A stretch of DNA of 7,107 nucleotides from Ardenticatenia bacterium (GCA_026984385.1 JALSSH010000585.1:1-7107); one strand, 5' to 3'; numbered from the stretch's first letter, positions 1 to 6,693 are shown. Notes: generated from the letters alone by a model not told the origin. Numbers and translations are program-made.

Positions 1-1548
1 ACAATCCAAGATGACATCGCCAAACTTGCCTCCGGCGGCGTGTGCTTTTGCCCTGCGGAATGGAAGATCGCCGAAGAGCGCAACGACATCGTTTACTATC
101 ATATGCCGGTTCGCCAGCTTGTGAACGCCGCAGGCGTGCCGCAAAAGCTCAAAACCTATGTGCAGAACATGGTCTATGTGGGCGTGGTCGCGGCCATGTT
201 GGAGATCAGCCTGGACGAGATCGAGTTTGCGTTGGACTATCACTTCAACGGACGCGAGAAGCCGGTGCGTATGAACTTGGATATGGTGCAAGCGGCGTAT
301 GACTGGGCACAGGACAACCTCGCCAAAGCCGACCCCTTCCGCGTCGCGCCGATGGACAAAACCCAAGGCATGATCCTTTTCGACGGCAATTCGGCGGCGG
401 CTTTGGGCACGGTCTTCGGCGGCGTCTCGTTTTGCGCGTGGTATCCCATCACCCCTTCCACCAGCACCATTGACGCTTTGCGCGCCTACCTTTCGGACTT
501 TCGCACCGACCCGGAAACCGGCAAAGCCACCTACGCCGTTATCCAAGCCGAAGACGAGCTGGCAGCTATCGGCATGGTCATCGGCGCGGGTTGGGCTGGC
601 GCGCGCGCCATGACGGCCACTTCCGGCCCCGGGCTTTCGCTGATGAGCGAATTTGCGGGCATGGCCTACTACGCAGAAATCCCTGCCGTCATCTGGGACG
701 TGCAGCGTGTCGGGCCGAGCACCGGCTTGCCCACGCGCACCGCGCAAGGCGACGTGCTGATGGCTTACTATCTGGGGCACGGGGACACGCGCCATGTCTT
801 GCTTTTCCCCAATGGCGTGGCCGAAGCCTTCGAATTCGGTTGGCGCGCGTTGGACTTGGCCGACCGGCTGCAAACGCTGGTGATCGTGCTCAGCGATTTG
901 GACTTGGGCATGAATATCTGGATGAGCGAGCGCTTCCAATACCCCGACCAACCGATTGACCGTGGCAAAATCCTTTCCGCTGAAGAACTCGACCAGATCG
1001 AGGACTATGGACGCTATAAAGATGTGGACGGCGACGGTATCCCTTGGCGCACATTGCCGGGCAACCCCAACCCGAAAGGCGCTTGGTTCGCGCGCGGCAC
1101 GGGCCATGATGAACACGCGATTTACAGCGAGCGCCCCGACGTGTGGGAAGCGAACATGGCGCGCTTGCATCGCAAATTTGACACCGCGCGGCATCTCGTT
1201 CCGCCCCCTGTCGTTGACCAAAACGACCAGGCCGAGATCGGCTTGATCGCTTACGGCACAACCGACCCGTGCATCATCGAAGGGCGCGATATGCTGGCGG
1301 CGCAAGGCGTGCCCACCAGCTATTTGCGCTTACGCGCATTGCCCGTCAATGAAGCTGTGCGCGACTTCATCGCGGCGCACGACCGCGTTTATGTGGTGGA
1401 AAACAACCACGACGGCCAAATGGCGATGATTTTGCGCGCCGAATATCCCGAGCTGGCCGGAAAGATCCGCTCGCTGGCCCACCTAGACGGGCTGCCGCTG
1501 AGCGCACGTTGGATGACCGAAACGCTGCTGGAAATGGAACAGGAGTAA
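1..1548 (+). CDS. korA: 2-oxoacid:ferredoxin oxidoreductase, fused gamma-alpha subunit (5' partial)
   Basis: With KorB this forms the enzyme that oxidatively decarboxylates 2-oxoacids (2-oxoglutarate is most likely) to acyl-CoA and reduces ferredoxin in the cytoplasm. The frame is open from base 1, so the start is upstream; the visible part is 515 codons, and fused subunits are usually about 600. Residues are counted from base 1. Residues 1-115 are the end of the gamma domain, and the alpha domain starts near M124. It carries Y-P-I-T-P-S-T (148-154), Q-A-E-D-E (182-186, with the Glu expected to contact thiamine diphosphate), T-S-G-P-G (207-211) and G-P-S-T-G-L-P-T-R (238-246), all standard for this family. 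A transketolase C-terminal-like domain runs from about 411 to the end. There are no ferredoxin-type cysteine clusters, as expected for this subunit. korB follows after 7 nt. The family is secure; the exact 2-oxoacid is inferred, and pyruvate or branched-chain acids are possible. Confidence 0.95.
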   Translation, partial: TIQDDIAKLASGGVCFCPAEWKIAEERNDIVYYHMPVRQLVNAAGVPQKLKTYVQNMVYVGVVAAMLEISLDEIEFALDYHFNGREKPVRMNLDMVQAAYDWAQDNLAKADPFRVAPMDKTQGMILFDGNSAAALGTVFGGVSFCAWYPITPSTSTIDALRAYLSDFRTDPETGKATYAVIQAEDELAAIGMVIGAGWAGARAMTATSGPGLSLMSEFAGMAYYAEIPAVIWDVQRVGPSTGLPTRTAQGDVLMAYYLGHGDTRHVLLFPNGVAEAFEFGWRALDLADRLQTLVIVLSDLDLGMNIWMSERFQYPDQPIDRGKILSAEELDQIEDYGRYKDVDGDGIPWRTLPGNPNPKGAWFARGTGHDEHAIYSERPDVWEANMARLHRKFDTARHLVPPPVVDQNDQAEIGLIAYGTTDPCIIEGRDMLAAQGVPTSYLRLRALPVNEAVRDFIAAHDRVYVVENNHDGQMAMILRAEYPELAGKIRSLAHLDGLPLSARWMTETLLEMEQE

Positions 1549-1555
1549 ACGAACG

Positions 1556-2590
1556 ATGGGCGCACGTGTAAACAAGCTCGGCCTGACCCGCAACGACTAT
1601 AAGGGGCGCAAGTCTACGTTGTGCGTGGGCTGCGGCCACAACTCGATTGTCAATCAAATTGTCTCGGTGGCTTACGAGCTTTCTTTGCCGCCGCACCGCG
1701 TGATCAAAGTCAGCGGCATCGGTTGCTCCAGCAAAGCCCCGGCTTACTTCATGTCCCGTTCGCACGGCTTCAACAGCTTGCACGGACGGATGCCCTCGGT
1801 GGCGACCGGCGCCACCACCGCCAACCGCGACCTGATCGCTATCGGCCTCAGCGGCGACGGAGACACCGGCAGCATCGGCTTCGGCCAGTTCAAACACGCC
1901 ATCCGCCGCAATGTGCACATGGTCTACATCGTCGCCAACAACGGCGTCTACGGCCTGACCAAAGGGCAATTTTCCGCCACCGCCGACGAGGGGCTGCAAC
2001 TGAAGCACGCGGGCATTAACGAGCTGCCGCCGATTGATATCTGCGCGGAGGCGCTGGCGAGCAATGCTTCGTTCGTGGCACGCGCCTTTGCCGGTGACGC
2101 GGCACAGATGCGCGAGCTGCTCAAGGCCGCGCTCAGCCACAAAGGCACGGCCATTTTGGATATCATCAGCCCGTGCGTCACATTCAACAACCACGAAGCC
2201 GCGACCCAAAGCTACCCTTACGGCAAAGCGCACGAAGAACCGCTCCAAGACCTCACTTTCATTCCCTACTACGAAGAGATCACCATCCCGGGCCACGAAC
2301 CCGGGGAAGTGCAAACGGTGGCGCTGCACGACGGCTCGCGTTTGCAGATCAAAAAGCTGGACCCGCACCGCCACGACCCCACCGACCGTATGGCGGCGGT
2401 GCAATTGTTGGAAGAAGCGCGCCAAGAAGGGCTTTTCATCACCGGTCTGATCTACATTGACGAAGAACGCCGTTCGCTGGTCGAGCTGAGCCATTTGGTG
2501 GACGAACCGCTCTCGATGTTGCCGGTGGAAACTCTGCGCCCGCCCCGTGAGGTGTTGGAGCGCTTCATGGATGAGATTACGTGCTGCTAA
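1556..2590 (+). CDS. korB: 2-oxoacid:ferredoxin oxidoreductase, beta subunit
   Basis: This is the thiamine-diphosphate and [4Fe-4S] subunit that passes electrons from the 2-oxoacid to ferredoxin; it is the partner of the upstream gamma-alpha subunit. The protein is complete at 344 residues. The thiamine-diphosphate motif is G-D-G (100-102), 25 residues, then N-N (128-129). Four cysteines, C23, C26 (C-V-G-C), C57 (G-I-G-C) and C207 (S-P-C), have nearly the same spacing as the single-cluster ligands I recall for archaeal two-subunit 2-oxoacid:ferredoxin oxidoreductases (12, 15, 46, 197). The C-terminal stretch after about 225 (F-I-P-Y-Y-E-E) is the usual tail domain of KorB-type subunits. The ATG at 1556 is chosen because AGGAG at 1541-1545, overlapping the korA stop, lies 10 nt upstream; this also suggests translational coupling. 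A strong terminator follows the stop by 27 nt. No ferredoxin gene is visible. Confidence 0.95.
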   Translation: MGARVNKLGLTRNDYKGRKSTLCVGCGHNSIVNQIVSVAYELSLPPHRVIKVSGIGCSSKAPAYFMSRSHGFNSLHGRMPSVATGATTANRDLIAIGLSGDGDTGSIGFGQFKHAIRRNVHMVYIVANNGVYGLTKGQFSATADEGLQLKHAGINELPPIDICAEALASNASFVARAFAGDAAQMRELLKAALSHKGTAILDIISPCVTFNNHEAATQSYPYGKAHEEPLQDLTFIPYYEEITIPGHEPGEVQTVALHDGSRLQIKKLDPHRHDPTDRMAAVQLLEEARQEGLFITGLIYIDEERRSLVELSHLVDEPLSMLPVETLRPPREVLERFMDEITCC

Positions 2591-2617
2591 ACGGCTAGAC
2601 ACGCTGTGCACGGATCG

Positions 2618-2649
2618 GCTCGCTCGCAGACCCTGCGGGCGAGCTTTTT
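2618..2649 (+). terminator. Intrinsic terminator of the korAB transcript
   Basis: A 12-bp stem pairs 2618-2629 with 2633-2644: GCTCGC with GCGAGC, one T-G pair, then CGCAG with CTGCG. The loop is ACC and the stem is followed directly by five T residues (2645-2649). The T-G pair is a valid G-U wobble only in the plus-strand transcript, which fits termination of korAB. It lies 27 nt after the korB stop and before the integrase promoter. Confidence 0.9.
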
Positions 2650-2685
2650 ATATGGACGCGGCGAGCAGTGCGTCAGAAGCGAAAG

Positions 2686-2694
2686 TGCTACAAT
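2686..2694 (+). promoter_or_regulatory. Probable extended -10 promoter of the integrase gene
   Basis: TGCTACAAT is an extended -10 element: TG at 2686-2687, one base, then TACAAT (five of six matches to TATAAT). I see no good TTGACA-like -35 at 16-18 nt upstream, which is typical of extended -10 promoters. The site is just past the korAB terminator, and transcription from about 2701 would give a leader of roughly 28 nt. It is predicted by eye only. Confidence 0.5.
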
Positions 2695-2716
2695 GGGCGC
2701 GTTATTGCTGGGGAAA

Positions 2717-2721
2717 TGAGG
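2717..2721 (+). promoter_or_regulatory. Ribosome binding site that fixes the GTG start of the integrase
   Basis: TGAGG lies 7 nt before the GTG at 2729. The frame is closed by an in-frame TGA at 2717-2719, so no earlier start is possible and the GTG is the first usable codon. Confidence 0.6.
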
Positions 2722-2728
2722 CTTTCTC

Positions 2729-3739
2729 GTGGACGATCACTCACTTTTGCCGCCAAACATACCGCTTCCGCACGAGCTGAGCCAGGGCACGCCACCTCCG
2801 CTCACGCGCCATCCTGCGATTGTGTATCTGGCGAGTTTGTCGGAAGGCTCTCGGCGCACCATGTTCCAAGCGTTGGAGACCATCGCGCGTTTGCTCAGCG
2901 ACGGGGAGCTGGATATTTTCTCACTGGACTGGGGCGCGCTGCGCTATCAGCACACGGCAGCGGTCCGCGCCGCGCTCGCCGAACGCTACAGCCCGGCAAC
3001 CGCCAACAAGATGCTTTCCGCGTTGCGCCAAGTGTTGCGCCAAGCGTGGAAGCTGGGCTTGATGAGCGCCGAGGAATACGCGATGGCGCGCGACGTGGCG
3101 GGCGTCAAAGGGCAAAGTTTGCCCGCCGGACGCGCGCTTTCTCCAGGCGAGATCGCGGCGCTGATGCGCGTTTGTGAGGAGGACCCCACCCCCGCAGGTG
3201 CACGGGACGCGGCTATCATCGCGCTGATGTACGCCACCGGCATTCGGCGTTCTTCGCTGGTGCGGCTGGATATGGCCGACTATGACGCGACGCGCGGCAC
3301 GTTGCGCGTGCGCAACGCCAAGGGGCGCAAAGACTACTTGGCTTATGTGACGCAAGAAGGCGCGCGCCACGCGCTGGCGGACTGGCTGGACGTGCGCGGC
3401 ACGGCGGAAGGGCCGCTCTTTTGCCCCATCAACAAAGGGGGACGGTTGTTGCCGCGCCGTTTGAGCACCCAGGCGGTCTACAATTTGCTGCTCAAGCGCG
3501 CCGACCAAGCGGGCGTGGAACGCTTTTCCCCGCACGATCTGCGCCGCACACTGGCCGGCGATCTGCTGGACGCGGGCGCGGACATCGTGACTGTGCAAAA
3601 GATACTCGGCCACGCCAACGTCACCACGACGGCGCGCTATGATCGGCGTCCGGAGGAGGCTAAACGCCAAGCCGCCGCCTTGATCCATGTGCCCTATCGC
3701 GGACGCCGTCAGCGCAAATTGGAAGACGGGGTGCCCTAA
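2729..3739 (+). CDS. Tyrosine recombinase / site-specific integrase (phage integrase, Xer-like fold)
   Basis: It cuts and rejoins DNA at specific sites through a 3'-phosphotyrosine link. The full catalytic set can be read: R173 (T-G-I-R), K198 on the beta-hairpin (A-K-G-R-K), H269 and R272 (H-D-L-R), H295 (L-G-H) and nucleophile Y304 (A-R-Y). The N-terminal half (about 22-125) is a helical, SAM-like core-binding domain; residues 137-310 are the catalytic domain, followed by a basic tail. At 336 residues it is slightly longer than XerC/XerD (about 300) and starts with a proline-rich stretch of about 20 residues. The start is GTG. Its stop overlaps the stop of the convergent pyrophosphatase gene by 4 bp. 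No excisionase, cargo, transposase or repeat pair is visible, and by eye the composition matches its neighbours, so it looks like a long-standing resident. It could be a Xer-type resolvase or the relic of an integrated element; target site unknown. Confidence 0.9.
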   Translation: MDDHSLLPPNIPLPHELSQGTPPPLTRHPAIVYLASLSEGSRRTMFQALETIARLLSDGELDIFSLDWGALRYQHTAAVRAALAERYSPATANKMLSALRQVLRQAWKLGLMSAEEYAMARDVAGVKGQSLPAGRALSPGEIAALMRVCEEDPTPAGARDAAIIALMYATGIRRSSLVRLDMADYDATRGTLRVRNAKGRKDYLAYVTQEGARHALADWLDVRGTAEGPLFCPINKGGRLLPRRLSTQAVYNLLLKRADQAGVERFSPHDLRRTLAGDLLDAGADIVTVQKILGHANVTTTARYDRRPEEAKRQAAALIHVPYRGRRQRKLEDGVP

Positions 3740-4305
3740 CGCGGCAGGCTGAGCAAATAGTCGCGCAGCTTGGCAAGCGCAAGCGCGCGCATCGAAATCC
3801 CCATTTTTTCTTCGCGCGGCATCTCCCCGTAGGTGCACGTGTGGCCGTTCGGTTGGAAGATGCTATCCCAGCCAAAGCCGAACGCTCCGCGTGGCGCGGC
3901 GGTGATTGTGCCGTGCGTCTGCCCGATGAAGGTGCGCAGCTCCCGCCCGTCAAAAAGGCACAGCGCGACGGTCGCGGTGGCGCGGCGATCTTCCCAGGCG
4001 TCGAGCTGACGACACAGTCCCTCTTCCCCCACCGCGCGCGTCAGCCACTTGATCAGCGCGCCCGGGTAACCGTTCCAAGCGTCCACGCCCAGCCCTGTAT
4101 CCTCCACCAACACCCAACCGGAGCGCAACTCGGCATAGGCCGCGCGTGCTTTGTAGGCGGCCACTTCGGCGGGGTCTAGCGCCTGGATTTCCGGCACATC
4201 CAACGAGACGCGCACCACATCTATCGCGCAATCTTCCAGCGCGCGGTGGATCTCGCGGAATTTTTCGGCGTTGGAGGTGACAAAGCAAAGTTTTTGGGGA
4301 GACAT
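3736..4305 (-). CDS. rdgB: Non-canonical purine NTP pyrophosphatase (ITPA/RdgB/HAM1 family)
   Basis: It hydrolyses ITP, dITP and XTP to the monophosphate plus pyrophosphate, clearing deaminated purines from the nucleotide pool. The 189-residue protein has the family motifs in order: T-S-N-A-E-K (10-15) for the phosphates, V-E-D-T-G-L (67-72) with D69 as the likely catalytic residue, G-Y-P-G (79-82), F-G-W-D-S-I-F (144-150) and E-M-P-R-E-E-K (161-167). The text after G-Y-P-G (A-L-I-K-W-L) and the F-Q-P-N-G / T-Y-G-E-M-P region are closer to the eukaryotic ITPA style than to E. coli RdgB. The base-binding S-H-R motif reads S171-M172-R173, so the His is missing. The ATG at 4305 is chosen because GAAGGAG sits 8 nt upstream; a TTG start 26 codons earlier has no such signal and would add an atypical leader. 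The stop overlaps the integrase stop. Confidence 0.9.
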   Translation of the reverse strand: MSPQKLCFVTSNAEKFREIHRALEDCAIDVVRVSLDVPEIQALDPAEVAAYKARAAYAELRSGWVLVEDTGLGVDAWNGYPGALIKWLTRAVGEEGLCRQLDAWEDRRATATVALCLFDGRELRTFIGQTHGTITAAPRGAFGFGWDSIFQPNGHTCTYGEMPREEKMGISMRALALAKLRDYLLSLPR

Positions 4306-4313
4306 GGGCCAAG

Positions 4314-4320
4314 CTCCTTC
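4314..4320 (-). promoter_or_regulatory. Strong ribosome binding site of the pyrophosphatase gene
   Basis: On the minus strand this reads GAAGGAG, a near-perfect Shine-Dalgarno sequence 8 nt before the ATG at 4305-4303. It decides the start against the upstream in-frame TTG at 4383. Confidence 0.75.
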
Positions 4321-4343
4321 GTTGCGTTCGTGATATGGGTCGG

Positions 4344-4391
4344 CGTAGTGATAGCGCATTCGGGTTGGCAAAGTGCGTGCCAAATGCTACG
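4344..4391. repeat. Imperfect inverted repeat in the divergent rdgB-aor intergenic region
   Basis: The core is TTGGCA (4365-4370), a 7-nt spacer, and TGCCAA (4378-4383), a perfect 6-bp dyad. The right side continues as ATGCTACG (4384-4391 with the preceding A), and the left side has matching blocks GCAT (4356-4359) and CGTAG (4344-4348) separated by unpaired bases. It could be an operator for a dimeric regulator, or a bulged hairpin. It sits about 55 bp upstream of the proposed aor -10 and about 60 bp upstream of the rdgB start. No function is shown. Confidence 0.5.
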
Positions 4392-4445
4392 TTTCTCACA
4401 GGAATTTTGGTATGTTCTGGACTGCTCGCCCCCGCGCAGATGCGG

Positions 4446-4451
4446 TATGAT
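4446..4451 (+). promoter_or_regulatory. Probable -10 element of the aor gene
   Basis: TATGAT matches TATAAT at five of six bases. Transcription from about 4458 would give a leader of about 40 nt ending in the AGGGGAGAG ribosome binding site (4481-4489) before the ATG at 4498. No convincing -35 is found at the usual spacing; TGGACT (4418-4423) is too far away at 22 nt. Confidence 0.45.
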
Positions 4452-4497
4452 CGAAGAAAGTATTTTTCAAAGGACAATTTAGGGGAGAGTTATCTCT

Positions 4498-6669
4498 ATG
4501 ACTACGGCATTGACTCCGGACGAACTCCGCCAGGCCCGCAAGCTGCTGGCCGAGTTTACCTACGATGTGCGACCGGTTGAGCGAGGGTACGCCAACCGCA
4601 CTTTGTACATCAACCTATCGGAAAACACCATCCGCGCCAAACCCGTCACGCAACAGATGAAGGACATCTTCACCGGCGGCAAAGGCTTTGCGATGTGGCT
4701 GTTGTGGAACGCTATTGACGGCCCGACGGCTTGGGACGACCCGCGAAATGAGCTGATCATCGCAGGCGGGCCGATCGGCGGCACAACGCTTTACCCCGGG
4801 TTGGGCAAGTCGACGGTGGTTACCATCTCGCCGCTGACCCACTCGGTGATCGACAGCAACGCGGGCGGCTACTTCGGCCCCTACTTGAAGTTTGCCGGTT
4901 GGGACGCGCTGGAGATCCAGGGCAAGGCCGAAAAGGACGTGATCATCTTCATTGACGGGGACAACGGGCGCGTCACCATCGAAGAAGCGCCGCTCGAACC
5001 GCTGGATACACACTTGATCAACGCCGCGCTCACCGAAATGTACGCCAAGAACGAGCGCGACAAGCGCAGCGTCTCGGTCGTTTCTGCCGGCCAGGCCGCC
5101 GACCATTGCCGCTACGCCGCGCTGAACTTTAGCTGGTATGATTTGCGGCGCAAAGAAGTTCGTGTCAAACAGGCGGGACGTGGCGGCTCTGGCCTGGTCT
5201 TCCGTGACAAAGGTATCAAGGCGATTGTGGTCTACTATAGCCAGATGAAAGGCGACAGCAACCACCCCGCCAACATCGAGCTTATGCGCAAGGCCGGGGC
5301 ACGCATCAACAAAGAGATCGCCGAATTGGACGACAAGCAAAACCAAATGCGCAAAGTGGGCACAGGGCACTTGCCGCCCATTATGAACGAGTTTGACTTG
5401 CTGCCCGTGCACAACTTCCGCTACGGCTCGCACCCCGAAGCGCACAAGATCGACTCCAGCGTTTGGATGGAGCTTTTCACCCAGGGTATGGTGGATAGCT
5501 GTTGGTACGGCTGCACGCTTTCTTGCTCGCACGGCGTAGACCATTTCCACTTGCAAACCGGCCCCTATAAGGGCCAGGCGGTGTTGGTGGACGGGCCGGA
5601 ATACGAAACGATTGCCGGGTTGGGTTCAAATATCGGCAACTTTGACCCGCTGGCGATCTTGGAGCTGAACTTCTATTGCGACACCTACGGCATAGACACG
5701 ATCTCGTTTGCCAACTCGGTCGCTTTTGTGATGGAGTGCTTCGAGGCGGGCGTGATCGACAAAAGCGCCACCGACGGCCTGGAGATGCGCTGGGGCAACG
5801 TGGAGGCGGTGCTGGAGCTGTTGCACCAACTGGCGCGCGGCGAGGGCTTCGGGCAACAAGTGGGGCAAGGTGTACGCCATCTTAAGCAGCTTTTCGCGGA
5901 AAAATACGGCGTTGACCCCGCCTTCCTCCAGGATATCGGCATGGAAACAAAGGGCATGGAGATCTCCGAGTACGTGACCAAAGAGTCCTTGGCCCAGCAA
6001 GGCGGCTACGGGTTGGCGCTCAAAGGCGGTCAGCACGACGAGGCCTGGCTGATCTTTATGGACATGGTCAAAGGCGAGCTGCCCACCTTTGAAGCCAAAG
6101 CCGAGGCATTGCACTATTTCCCGATGTGGCGCACATGGTTTAGCTTGCACGGGCTGTGCAAGTTGCCCTGGAACGACATCGTGCCCGCCAACAATGCCCA
6201 AACCGCCGAGCCGAACAAAGTGCCGGAACACCTGGAAAATTACGCCTGGCTCTACGAGGGGCTGACCGGTAAGCCCACCACGCCCGATGACTTGGTGGCG
6301 CAGTCCGAGCGCGTTTACAACTTTCAGCGGCTGATGGCGCTCAAGCTGGGTTTCGGCACGCGCGAACACGACCGCTTGCCCTACCGCGCGATGGGGCCGG
6401 TGACGGTGGAGGAGTATCAGTCTCGCCAAGAGCGCTACGACAAACAACTCCGCGAAGAGGTCGGCGTGGACCCCTCCGCGCTCAGCGTGGAAGAGAAGGT
6501 CGCCAAGCTGCGGGAATATCGAGAGGCGCGCTACGAACAGCTCACCGACGCGGTTTACGCACGGCGGGGCTGGGACAAAAACGGCATCCCTACGTTGGAA
6601 AAGGTGCGCGAGCTGGGCATTGACTTTCCGGACGTGGTGGAGCTGATCAAAGAAAAAAGCGGCAGCTAA
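4498..6669 (+). CDS. aor: AOR-family tungsten/molybdenum aldehyde:ferredoxin oxidoreductase
   Basis: AOR-family enzymes use a bis-pterin tungsten (sometimes molybdenum) centre and one [4Fe-4S] cluster to oxidise aldehydes to acids, or the reverse, with ferredoxin. The N-terminal AOR domain is clear at about 28-240 (G-G-K-G-F near 60, then G-G-Y-F-G and K-F-A-G-W-D). Against remembered Pyrococcus furiosus AOR, E370 (P-E-Y-E), E389 and H513 match active-site E313, E332 and H448. The first pterin motif is intact as D395-X-X-G398-X-D400. The cluster cysteines are C335, C339, C343 and C554, so the first three are spaced C-X3-C-X3-C instead of the usual C-X2-C-X3-C. The second pterin motif has Ser at 549 instead of Asp (S-L-H-G-L-C). 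At 723 residues it exceeds P. furiosus AOR (about 605), with about 28 extra N-terminal residues and a longer, charged C-terminal part. It is monocistronic here; no MoaD-like or ferredoxin subunit is visible. Substrate and metal cannot be told from sequence. Confidence 0.93.
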   Translation: MTTALTPDELRQARKLLAEFTYDVRPVERGYANRTLYINLSENTIRAKPVTQQMKDIFTGGKGFAMWLLWNAIDGPTAWDDPRNELIIAGGPIGGTTLYPGLGKSTVVTISPLTHSVIDSNAGGYFGPYLKFAGWDALEIQGKAEKDVIIFIDGDNGRVTIEEAPLEPLDTHLINAALTEMYAKNERDKRSVSVVSAGQAADHCRYAALNFSWYDLRRKEVRVKQAGRGGSGLVFRDKGIKAIVVYYSQMKGDSNHPANIELMRKAGARINKEIAELDDKQNQMRKVGTGHLPPIMNEFDLLPVHNFRYGSHPEAHKIDSSVWMELFTQGMVDSCWYGCTLSCSHGVDHFHLQTGPYKGQAVLVDGPEYETIAGLGSNIGNFDPLAILELNFYCDTYGIDTISFANSVAFVMECFEAGVIDKSATDGLEMRWGNVEAVLELLHQLARGEGFGQQVGQGVRHLKQLFAEKYGVDPAFLQDIGMETKGMEISEYVTKESLAQQGGYGLALKGGQHDEAWLIFMDMVKGELPTFEAKAEALHYFPMWRTWFSLHGLCKLPWNDIVPANNAQTAEPNKVPEHLENYAWLYEGLTGKPTTPDDLVAQSERVYNFQRLMALKLGFGTREHDRLPYRAMGPVTVEEYQSRQERYDKQLREEVGVDPSALSVEEKVAKLREYREARYEQLTDAVYARRGWDKNGIPTLEKVRELGIDFPDVVELIKEKSGS

Positions 6670-6693
6670 ACGCCCGCACGCTAAAAAACCATT

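Noticed and set aside
40..42. GTG at 40 as the start of korA
   Set aside because: The frame is open back to base 1 and residues before and after it belong to the gamma domain, so the gene is simply cut by the window edge.
1021..1041. EF-hand-like D-V-D-G-D-G in KorA
   Set aside because: This segment is a usual part of KorA alpha domains as I remember them and not evidence for a separate calcium-binding domain.
2287..2305. CCCGGG-N7-CCCGGG hairpin inside korB
   Set aside because: It encodes P-G-H-E-P-G in a conserved frame and has no T tract; most likely a by-product of GC-rich codons.
1367..2611. A 414-codon open frame on the minus strand across korA's end and all of korB
   Set aside because: It is antisense to clear, motif-rich korAB coding sequence; the His/Gln/Arg-rich translation has no recognisable domain and is a typical GC-rich shadow. 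The same applies to the minus-strand frames at 4615-5556 and 5626-6765 opposite aor and 2921-3838 opposite the integrase.
2591..3740. Integrase region as an integrated mobile island
   Set aside because: No flanking direct repeats, tRNA end, transposase, cargo genes or composition shift could be seen; the left side is explained by the korAB terminator and the right side by the rdgB stop.
4306..4383. N-terminal extension of the pyrophosphatase from a TTG at 4383
   Set aside because: It would add 26 atypical residues, has no good ribosome binding site, and would overlap the inverted repeat; GAAGGAG before the ATG at 4305 and the family's usual length favour the shorter protein.
4306..4450. Minus-strand promoter for the pyrophosphatase gene
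   Set aside because: Weak candidates exist (TTGGCA near 4383 and CTATCACT near 4355), but no pair has acceptable spacing and a good -10, so none is annotated.
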